12,909 bases of DNA from an uncultured Caulobacteraceae bacterium (GTDB lineage Bacteria; Pseudomonadota; Alphaproteobacteria; Caulobacterales; Caulobacteraceae), in contig CALFYB010000304.1 of NCBI GenBank assembly GCA_937952995.1, positions 1 through 12,909 on the forward strand, given 5' to 3'. Numbering within the stretch: the stretch's first letter is position 1; every line of letters begins with the position of its first letter. The notes under the pieces were generated by a model that worked only from the letters and a program-made list of their open reading frames with translations, searched no databases and was not told the DNA's origin. The translations under genes were made by a program, and so were the position numbers. Shown here piece after piece: positions 6,791 through 12,909 of this stretch.

Positions 6791-7595
6791 GGCCTTTGAC
6801 TGGCCCAATCTTGGCCTGAGGGTCATCTCCGCCACGATTCTGATTCCGATTGTCGTGGTGGCGGTCTGGACTGGAGGTTGGCTGTTCTTGCTGATGACAG
6901 CCATTGCGGTGGCATTGTTGGCCAATGAATGGGGCCAGCTTTGTGCCTCCCGGGCCTCGGCTCGCATGGCGATCGTCATCGCTGCAGCGGTTTTAGCGCC
7001 GACCTTCTATGCCCATTGGGGTTATTTTACCGACGCAGCCATCGCCCTCAGCGTGGGAACAGTCGTGGCCGCGCTCGCGGCTCTGGCACTGAAGGAGCGC
7101 GCCGGAGACTGCGCTTACGGAGTTTTCTATATTGGCTTTCCGGTCTTGGCCTTGACGTGGCTGCGCACCACGCCCCAAGGCTTGACCTGGACCATCGCAC
7201 TTTTTGCCGTCACCTGGTCGGCTGATATTGTCGCCTACGCCGTCGGTAATGTTGTGAAGGGCCCAAAGCTCTGGCCCAAATTTTCACCGAATAAGACTTG
7301 GTCGGGCTTTGTCGGCGGACTTGTTGGTGCGGTTGTGGCCGCCGTTGCTGTTGCCGTTCTGTCTAAGTTGAAGATTTCCATCGGAGCAGCAGCAGCTGTT
7401 GGCTTAGTCGGCGGACTTGCCACCATGACCGGAGACCTCTGGGAATCGATTCTTAAGCGGCGTTATGGCGTTAAAGATAGCGGCGACCTGATCCCGGGCC
7501 ATGGCGGGCTCTTGGACCGGGTGGACGGTCTGATGTTCGCAGCGGTAATCGTCGCTGGTGCGCGATTGATCGCCTTTATCGGATTTCCATTTTGA
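6768..7595 (+). CDS. cdsA: phosphatidate cytidylyltransferase (CDP-diacylglycerol synthase)
   Basis: Inner-membrane enzyme that joins CTP and phosphatidic acid to CDP-diacylglycerol, the precursor of all major phospholipids. The 275 residues contain several hydrophobic membrane spans: about 18-35, 38-54, 66-80, 90-108, 118-131, 140-160, 181-198, 204-222 and 255-272. Near the C-terminus is the family signature, starting SILKRRYGVKDSGD at residue 227 and continuing through PGHGGLLDRVD to 253, with the conserved Lys-Asp and final aspartates. WSADIVAY and SPNKTWSG (173-180) are also typical. ATG 6768 is chosen since GGGAG (6754-6758) lies nine bases upstream. An in-frame GTG at 6738 would lengthen the overlap with uppS and lacks a better ribosome site. 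The uppS-cdsA overlap and the four-base overlap with dxr point to coupled translation. Confidence 0.96.
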   Translation: MTSSPPVKAFDWPNLGLRVISATILIPIVVVAVWTGGWLFLLMTAIAVALLANEWGQLCASRASARMAIVIAAAVLAPTFYAHWGYFTDAAIALSVGTVVAALAALALKERAGDCAYGVFYIGFPVLALTWLRTTPQGLTWTIALFAVTWSADIVAYAVGNVVKGPKLWPKFSPNKTWSGFVGGLVGAVVAAVAVAVLSKLKISIGAAAAVGLVGGLATMTGDLWESILKRRYGVKDSGDLIPGHGGLLDRVDGLMFAAVIVAGARLIAFIGFPF

Positions 7596-8797
7596 CCCTC
7601 AAGCGGACGGTTACCCTCTTAGGGTCTACGGGCTCCATTGGCGTTTCGACCCTTGATCTGTTCGAGCAGGCGACGGGGCACGGTTCCGCCGAGGTTCAGA
7701 TCATCGCTCTAACGGCCGGTCGGAATGTCAATCTGTTGATTGAGCAATGCCTTAGGTGGCGCCCACAATTTGCTGTAATTGCAGATGAATCTAAACTCTC
7801 TGCCTTGCGTCACGGCCTTGCGGACTCGGGCATTCGATGCGGGGCAGGGGCCTTGGCGGTTATTGAGGCCGCCGCTATGGATGCCCAGTGGGTTATGTCA
7901 GCCATCGTCGGGTTCGCAGGTCTTGCGCCGACCTTAGCGGCAGCAAAGCGGGGCGCGATCATTGCTCTGGCCAACAAGGAAAGCTTGGTTTGCGCGGGGC
8001 CTGCCCTGATTGAAACGACGCGCCGGGCCGGTGGAACCCTCATTCCTGTCGACAGCGAACATTCGGCTATTTTCCAAGTTTTGCATCCGGACCAAGAAAG
8101 GCGCGTTTCTCGCCTCATTCTTACCGCATCTGGAGGGCCATTCAGGACGTGGACGCGCGACGCGATGGTTGGGGTCACCCCTGAGCAGGCCGTCGCCCAT
8201 CCAAACTGGTCCATGGGGGCCAAGATCTCGGTCGATTCCGCGACCATGATGAACAAGGGTTTGGAGATGATTGAAGCGTCCTACCTGTTCGCCATGGGTC
8301 CTGAAATGATCGATGTGGTCATTCACCCTCAGTCGGTGATCCATAGCCTTGTCGAATATCAAGATGGCTCGACCTTGGCCCAGTTGGGCGCGCCGGACAT
8401 GCGTAGCCCCATCGCGGTCGCCTATGCCTGGCCAGACCGGTTGCCTTGGCCCGCGCCGGCCCTTGATTTAGCGGCCTTCGGGCAATTGACCTTTGAGGCA
8501 CCAGATCTTGAAAAGTTTCCAGCCATCGCCGTCGCTCGCGCGGCCATGGTCCATGGCGGCGCTGCGCCGACCGTTATGAACGCTGCTAATGAGGTGGCTG
8601 TCGCCGCCTTCCTTGACCGGCGTTTAGGCTTTCTCGATATTGCCGCAAGCGTTGATCAGACCTTGGATAGGATGAACAGCCTTGGTCAGTTGGAGACGAG
8701 CGCGGGTGATGACATACTGGAGACCGCAATGATGGTTGATGCCTCCGCTAGACGCGTAGCCACCGCTGTGGTGGCTGGCCTCGTGCGCTCGTCATAG
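7592..8797 (+). CDS. dxr: 1-deoxy-D-xylulose 5-phosphate reductoisomerase
   Basis: Converts DXP to 2-C-methyl-D-erythritol 4-phosphate with NADPH, the committed step of the MEP isoprenoid pathway and the fosmidomycin target. The 401 residues match E. coli (398). GSTGSIG at residues 11-17 binds NADPH; ALANKESLV follows at 126-133. The divalent-metal ligands are Asp154 and Glu156 in PVDSEHSAIFQ and Glu225 in SATMMNKGLEMIEA. TASGGPFR, HPQSVIHSLVEYQDGS and NAANEVAVAAFL are also present. The start is an unusual TTG (7592-7594) overlapping the cdsA stop as TTGA. No ATG or GTG in this frame can serve, because the NADPH motif begins only ten codons later and no other start lies upstream before a stop. 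The ribosome site is poor, so initiation probably depends on ribosomes ending cdsA. The early part has a lower-GC patch (7731-7800). Confidence 0.97.
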   Translation: MTLKRTVTLLGSTGSIGVSTLDLFEQATGHGSAEVQIIALTAGRNVNLLIEQCLRWRPQFAVIADESKLSALRHGLADSGIRCGAGALAVIEAAAMDAQWVMSAIVGFAGLAPTLAAAKRGAIIALANKESLVCAGPALIETTRRAGGTLIPVDSEHSAIFQVLHPDQERRVSRLILTASGGPFRTWTRDAMVGVTPEQAVAHPNWSMGAKISVDSATMMNKGLEMIEASYLFAMGPEMIDVVIHPQSVIHSLVEYQDGSTLAQLGAPDMRSPIAVAYAWPDRLPWPAPALDLAAFGQLTFEAPDLEKFPAIAVARAAMVHGGAAPTVMNAANEVAVAAFLDRRLGFLDIAASVDQTLDRMNSLGQLETSAGDDILETAMMVDASARRVATAVVAGLVRSS

Positions 8798-8818
8798 CCG
8801 ACAAGGAACCGTCTGATC

Positions 8819-10036
8819 ATGCTCGCCCTCGCGCACACCGCGATCACCTACATCGTCCCGTTCCTGTTCGTGCTGACGCTCGTGGTCACCGTGCATGAGC
8901 TTGGGCACTTTTGGGCTGCGAAGGCCTGTGGTGTAGCGGTTGATCAGTTCGCTATAGGCTTTGGTCGCCCCCTGTTGCGGTGGACCGATCGATCTGGCGT
9001 TCAGTGGCAGATTGGCTGGATCCCCTTGGGTGGCTATGTGCGCTTTGCGGGCGATGTGAACGAGGCCAGCGTTCCGGATCAGAACGGTCTTGATGATCTG
9101 CGCAAGGCCATCACCGCCCATGAAGGGGCATCTGGCGTTAGCCGATATTTCCATTTCAAGCCGCTTTGGCAGCGCGCCTTCGTGACAGCGGCCGGTCCGT
9201 TGGCCAATTTCGTTCTCTCGACGGTTCTGTTTGGCCTGTTGCTGATGGTGATCGGTGAGCGGGTCTCGGTGCCACGCGTGGATGGAATTGCGCCAAATCA
9301 GGCCGCCGCAAAGGCGGGCTTTCAGGTCGGTGATATTATTAAGCGCGCCGATGGCCGCAGGATTGATAGCTTCACGGACCTGCAGCAGATCGTCATGCTG
9401 CGTGCGGAAACACCGATTAAGTTCCAAGTGGATCGCGGGGGGGCTCGCGTTGACCTGATCGCCATCCCTGATCGCCGTGAGGTTACCGACTCATTTGGCG
9501 GAAAGCAGAGTGTCGGTGTGCTCGGCCTTTCCAATCAGGCGCGTCAGCAGGACTTGACCCTAAAGCGCTACAACCCCATCGAAGCCTTGGCGCGGGGTGC
9601 TGGTCGAACATGGGACGTGTTGGATACGACCGTCTATTATCTCAGCCGGATCGTAACCGGTCGTGAGTCGGCGAAGCAGTTGGGTGGCCCCTTGGGGATC
9701 GCGCGGGCTTCGGGTGCCGTCGCGCAGGCCGGTGCTGAAGGGGCCCCTAGTTTTGCAACGCAGATCATCGGAAGCTTTGTTGCGCTGCTTGGCCTCGCCG
9801 CTGTGCTATCGGTTGGGATTGGCTTCATGAATCTGCTACCAATTCCGGTACTAGATGGCGGTCACCTGCTGTTTTACGCCTATGAGTCTATTGCACGCCG
9901 CCCCATGAATGCCCGAATCCAAGCGGCAGGCTATAGGGTGGGGCTTGCTATGCTGCTCAGTTTGATGTTGTTCGCCACTTGGAACGATTTGCAGCAACTC
10001 CAAGTGTTTCATTTCCTCGGCGGACTGTTCTCGTGA
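8819..10036 (+). CDS. rseP: RIP metalloprotease, site-2 protease family (RseP/MmpA)
   Basis: Zinc intramembrane protease that cuts membrane proteins within their transmembrane segments after a first periplasmic cut. The 405 residues show the zinc motif HELGH (26-30) in the first membrane segment and the third ligand in LDGGH (345-349, Asp346) in a late segment. A PDZ domain lies at about 150-220 (DGIAPNQAAAKAGFQVGDII). Other hydrophobic spans are at about 121-145, 315-339 and 372-387. One PDZ is evident, against two in E. coli RseP. ATG 8819 has AAGGA at 8803-8807. E. coli RseP releases sigma E from RseA; in Caulobacter the homologue MmpA degrades the polarity factor PodJ. The substrate here cannot be told from this window. 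The neighbouring bamA is the usual partner, and the stop overlaps the proposed bamA GTG start by four bases. Confidence 0.96.
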   Translation: MLALAHTAITYIVPFLFVLTLVVTVHELGHFWAAKACGVAVDQFAIGFGRPLLRWTDRSGVQWQIGWIPLGGYVRFAGDVNEASVPDQNGLDDLRKAITAHEGASGVSRYFHFKPLWQRAFVTAAGPLANFVLSTVLFGLLLMVIGERVSVPRVDGIAPNQAAAKAGFQVGDIIKRADGRRIDSFTDLQQIVMLRAETPIKFQVDRGGARVDLIAIPDRREVTDSFGGKQSVGVLGLSNQARQQDLTLKRYNPIEALARGAGRTWDVLDTTVYYLSRIVTGRESAKQLGGPLGIARASGAVAQAGAEGAPSFATQIIGSFVALLGLAAVLSVGIGFMNLLPIPVLDGGHLLFYAYESIARRPMNARIQAAGYRVGLAMLLSLMLFATWNDLQQLQVFHFLGGLFS

Positions 10037-12489
10037 ACACCCGCCTCGCGTCGATGGCTGATCATATGCAGAATTCTAGCGCCCGCAGCACTGTCGCCCG
10101 TTTAGGGCTAATGTCGGGGCTTGCCTTGCTTCTCACCGGTACGGCGCTGTCGACGCCTGCCTTGGCTCAGGCCACCGGGGCACCCGCAGCAGCGGCTCCG
10201 CAAACTGCGGTCATTCAACGGATTATCATCAAGGGCAATGAGCGCATTGAGCAGGGCACGGTCATGTCCTACCTGCCCATCCAGCCCGGCGATCTGGTTG
10301 GACCGGCCCAGATCGACTTGGCGCTCAAGACCCTGTTCCGCACCGAGCTGTTTGCCGACGTGAAGTTGGATATCCAGTCGACCGATCTGGTCGTGACGGT
10401 CGTTGAAAATCCGATCATCAATCAGGTGGTCTTTGAGGGGAACGATAACCTCAAGGAAGATAAGCTGCGCGATGAGGTCACCATCCGCCCGCGCGGTATC
10501 TTCACCCGCTCGAAGGTCCAAAAGGATGTTCAGCGGATCATCGAACTCTATCGCCGCTCCGGCCGGATTTCGGCGACCGTCACGCCCAAGGTGGTGGAGC
10601 TGCCGCAAAAGCGTATCGATCTCGTCTTTGAGATCAATGAAGGCCCCAAAAGCGGTGTGCTGCGGATCAACTTCCTCGGCAACAAGGAATATTCCGATAA
10701 CGACCTGCGCGATGTGGTCGTGACCAAAGAGTCGGAATGGTACAAGTTCCTGACCTCTAACGACAATTACGATCCAGACCGGATTGAATATGACCGCGAG
10801 CAGCTGCGTAAGCACTATCGCAACCGCGGCTTTTACGATTTCCGCATTATTTCTGCGGTCGCGGAACTGGCCCCCGATAAGAACGGGTTTGCGATAACCT
10901 ATAGCCTCGACGAAGGCCCGAAATACAAGTTCGGCAAGCTTACCGTTGAAACCGACCTCAAGAAATTGAACGGCGACATCTTGCGGATGTTGCTGCCGAT
11001 CCAAGAGGGGCAGATCTACGAAGATAAGCGTATCGAAGACGCGACCGACGCCCTGACCTTTGCCGCCGGTGCCGCTGGCTTTGCATTCGTGGATATTCGC
11101 CCGCGCTATGTGCCCAATAAGGCCACCAAGACCGTCGACGTCGTGTTTGAAGTCAAGGAAGGCCCGCGCGTCTATGTCGAGCGGATCGATATTGTTGGTA
11201 ATGTTCGCACGCTCGACCCCGTTGTTCGCCGTGAACTGCGCCTGACCGAAGGCGATGCCTTCAATCGGGTTCTGGTCGACCGGTCTAAGAACCAGGTCAA
11301 AGGCCTTGGCTTCTTTAAAGATGTTGAGATCGAGGAATTGCCGGGCAGTGCGCCTGACCGCACGATCTTGAAGGTCAAGGTGACCGAGCAACCCACCGGT
11401 GAGCTGTCGTTCAGCGCGGGCTATTCGTCATTGGATAAGGTCGTTCTTGACCTTGGCGTCACTGAGCGGAACTTCCGCGGTCGCGGCCAAAGCGTGCGCG
11501 CTCAGGTCTCGATGGGCTCCATGCGTCAGCAGGTCGACTTCTCGTTCACCGAGCCACGGTTCCTAGACCGGGATCTTCGAGCGGGCTTGGACCTATTCTC
11601 CTACAAGTACAATTTCTCGCAATATTCCGGCTACGATACGGCATCAACAGGTCTGGGTGTCCGTCTCGGTTTCCCCTTGACCCAGAACGCCTCGATGTCG
11701 ACGCGCTATAATCTGCGTAGCGATGATGTGGTGGTTCAGGCCGGACTTTGCGGCATCAGCGTCTCGATCTTGCTCTGCGAACAGGCCGGATCGCGGATCA
11801 CGTCGCTGTTGGGCTATTCCTATCGTTGGGACCGCCGTAATGATCCGATCAAGCCGACGCGCGGTTTCTCGGTTGATTTGCAGCAAGATTTTGCAGGCGT
11901 CGGCGGGGATGTGAAATATCTGAAGACTGAAGCCGATGCTGATTGGTACCACGGCTTTACGCCCAATATCATTTTCAGCGCGTCCCTGTCGTCGGGCTAC
12001 ATCTTCTCCTATGGCAATGACAGCATCCGGATCAATGACCGCTTCTACAAGGGCGGCAACACGTTCCGGGGCTTCCAGACCGCCGGTATTGGTCCGCGCA
12101 ACCTGACCTATAATGATGCTTTGGGTGGCCAGGCCTATGCGATTGGTTCGCTCGAACTGACCCTGCCCACCGGATTGCCCGAACAGTACGGCATCAAGGC
12201 CGCCCTGTTCTCCGATTTCGGAACCTTGGGCATGTTGGATAGCAAGTCCAAGAAAAGTTGCGTGACCTATCCTGCGGGTACGACCCTATCGGACGGCACT
12301 GTCTCGACATCAGCCACCACCAACTGCGACACGATCAAGGACGATCTGACGCCACGCGCAACCGTGGGTGCCAGTATTTTCTGGAAGTCACCTATGGGAC
12401 CCATCCGCTTTGACTTCAGCCAAGTGCTGCTAAAAGAAGATTATGACCGTACCGAAGCTTTCCGTTTCTCCACATCAACAAGGTTCTAA
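10033..12489 (+). CDS. bamA: outer membrane protein assembly factor BamA
   Basis: Core of the BAM complex, which folds and inserts beta-barrel proteins into the outer membrane. With GTG 10033 it has 818 residues. After a signal peptide (hydrophobic core GLMSGLALLLTGTAL, likely cleavage in PALA-QA near residue 45) come five POTRA domains at about 60-126, 127-204, 205-295, 296-378 and 379-453. A 16-strand-type barrel follows to residue 818. The loop-6 motif is FRGF (678-681; usual VRGF/Y), and the protein ends in Phe (FRFSTSTRF), as a beta-signal requires. GTG 10033 is chosen for its four-base overlap with the rseP stop and GGCGGA at 10019-10024. ATG 10054 and ATG 10066 are also possible, and the latter would give a more usual 34-residue signal peptide. 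Two cysteine pairs in the barrel are unusual. skp follows four bases on. Confidence 0.95.
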   Translation: MNTRLASMADHMQNSSARSTVARLGLMSGLALLLTGTALSTPALAQATGAPAAAAPQTAVIQRIIIKGNERIEQGTVMSYLPIQPGDLVGPAQIDLALKTLFRTELFADVKLDIQSTDLVVTVVENPIINQVVFEGNDNLKEDKLRDEVTIRPRGIFTRSKVQKDVQRIIELYRRSGRISATVTPKVVELPQKRIDLVFEINEGPKSGVLRINFLGNKEYSDNDLRDVVVTKESEWYKFLTSNDNYDPDRIEYDREQLRKHYRNRGFYDFRIISAVAELAPDKNGFAITYSLDEGPKYKFGKLTVETDLKKLNGDILRMLLPIQEGQIYEDKRIEDATDALTFAAGAAGFAFVDIRPRYVPNKATKTVDVVFEVKEGPRVYVERIDIVGNVRTLDPVVRRELRLTEGDAFNRVLVDRSKNQVKGLGFFKDVEIEELPGSAPDRTILKVKVTEQPTGELSFSAGYSSLDKVVLDLGVTERNFRGRGQSVRAQVSMGSMRQQVDFSFTEPRFLDRDLRAGLDLFSYKYNFSQYSGYDTASTGLGVRLGFPLTQNASMSTRYNLRSDDVVVQAGLCGISVSILLCEQAGSRITSLLGYSYRWDRRNDPIKPTRGFSVDLQQDFAGVGGDVKYLKTEADADWYHGFTPNIIFSASLSSGYIFSYGNDSIRINDRFYKGGNTFRGFQTAGIGPRNLTYNDALGGQAYAIGSLELTLPTGLPEQYGIKAALFSDFGTLGMLDSKSKKSCVTYPAGTTLSDGTVSTSATTNCDTIKDDLTPRATVGASIFWKSPMGPIRFDFSQVLLKEDYDRTEAFRFSTSTRF

Positions 12490-12493
12490 ATCC

Positions 12494-12909
12494 ATGTCCC
12501 TGAAAACACTCGGCGCTGCAGGCCTTGGCCTTCTAGCCACCTTCGCTGTGGCTCAATCGGCCTCTGCTCAAGCGGCACCTGCTGCGGCAAAGACGGCTCC
12601 CGCTGTCCCAGCCGTTGCGCCGCTCGCGACCGGTCCGGCCATTCCAGGCGTTTGCGTCTATTCAGGCGATCGCGCGATCCTGTCCTCAACAGTTGGCAAG
12701 TTCGTGCTGACCCGTATCCAGACCATCGAAGCCCAGGCCAATGCAGAACTGACGGCGGAAAAGAACGCCATCGTTGCTGAGGGCAAGACGCTCGAAGGCC
12801 AACGCGCGACCTTGCCGCAGGAGCAGTTGGAACAAAAGGCGCTTCAGTTGAACCAGCGCGGTCAGGCCCTTCAGCGCAAAGCTCAGCAGCGCGGTCGTGA
12901 AATCGAAGC
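12494..12909 (+). CDS. skp: OmpH/Skp family periplasmic chaperone, 3' end missing
   Basis: Skp holds unfolded outer-membrane proteins in the periplasm and passes them to BAM. The frame is open to the right edge, giving 138 residues. A signal peptide covers residues 1-25 (GAAGLGLLATFAVA, likely cut ASA-QA). A roughly 30-residue Ala/Pro-rich stretch follows, then the family core, starting GVCVYSGDRAILSSTVGKF and running into a Gln/Glu/Lys-rich amphipathic helix (EAQANAELTAEKNAIVAEG onward), the coiled-coil tentacle. ATG 12494 is four bases after the bamA stop; its AAGG (12480-12483) lies in the bamA end. The bamA-skp order is the standard one and supports the call. The low-complexity linker and the cut end make the family call less firm than for the other genes. 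lpxD would normally come next. Confidence 0.85.
   Translation, partial: MSLKTLGAAGLGLLATFAVAQSASAQAAPAAAKTAPAVPAVAPLATGPAIPGVCVYSGDRAILSSTVGKFVLTRIQTIEAQANAELTAEKNAIVAEGKTLEGQRATLPQEQLEQKALQLNQRGQALQRKAQQRGREIE

Noticed and set aside
8805..8809. GGAAC before rseP, like the -35 of ECF sigma factor promoters
   Set aside because: No matching -10 (GTT or TCTAA-like) lies 16-17 bases downstream, and the bases serve as the rseP ribosome site.
10108..11391. Long open frame (427 codons) on the minus strand opposite bamA
   Set aside because: It mirrors the POTRA-coding part of bamA. Such frames are common opposite high-GC genes with strong third-position bias. No family motif or ribosome site is seen, while bamA matches over its whole length.
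1..12909. Search for a novel system, mobile element, CRISPR array or tRNA
   Set aside because: Every stretch over 180 bases is filled by a recognised core gene in conserved order. No direct repeat arrays, transposase motifs, insertion target duplications or tRNA-like folds were seen by eye.

Overview
The window is a housekeeping stretch from an alphaproteobacterial chromosome, most likely Caulobacterales (the Caulobacter/Brevundimonas/Asticcacaulis/Phenylobacterium type). This rests on high G+C coding sequence with strong C/G third positions, the protein sequences themselves, and the order dnaE - rpsB - tsf - pyrH - frr - uppS - cdsA - dxr - rseP (mmpA in Caulobacter) - bamA - skp, which I recall from that group. 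The genus cannot be fixed by eye. All eleven genes lie on the + strand, and the window is cut inside the first (dnaE) and last (skp) genes.

Region 1 (1-2480) is the 3' two thirds of dnaE, the replicative DNA polymerase alpha subunit. Region 2 (2481-2659) is the longest non-coding gap, 179 bases. It holds a weak promoter candidate and a possible structured rpsB leader. Region 3 (2660-5970) holds translation and nucleotide genes: rpsB (ribosomal protein S2), tsf (EF-Ts), pyrH (UMP kinase) and frr (ribosome recycling factor). They are separated by gaps of 42 to 114 bases. The rpsB-tsf and tsf-pyrH gaps each hold a strong hairpin without a downstream U-run.

Region 4 (6014-12909) is a cell-envelope block: uppS (C55 undecaprenyl diphosphate synthase), cdsA (CDP-diacylglycerol synthase), dxr (first committed MEP isoprenoid enzyme), rseP/mmpA (site-2 intramembrane protease), bamA (outer-membrane protein assembly) and skp/ompH (periplasmic chaperone, cut off). 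Junctions here are tight: 23-base overlap, 4-base overlap, 21-base gap, 4-base overlap, 4-base gap. Translational coupling is therefore likely. The block links isoprenoid supply (Dxr), the lipid carrier made from it (UppS), phospholipid precursor (CdsA), envelope proteolysis (RseP) and outer-membrane protein insertion (Skp, BamA). LPS/lipid A genes such as lpxD, fabZ and lpxA are expected just beyond the right edge, but that is inference.

I found no mobile element, CRISPR array, tRNA, rRNA, phage or defence gene, and no sign of a novel system. The points worth a second look are small: intergenic RNA structures, a TTG start in dxr, an unsettled bamA start, and two cysteine pairs in the BamA barrel.
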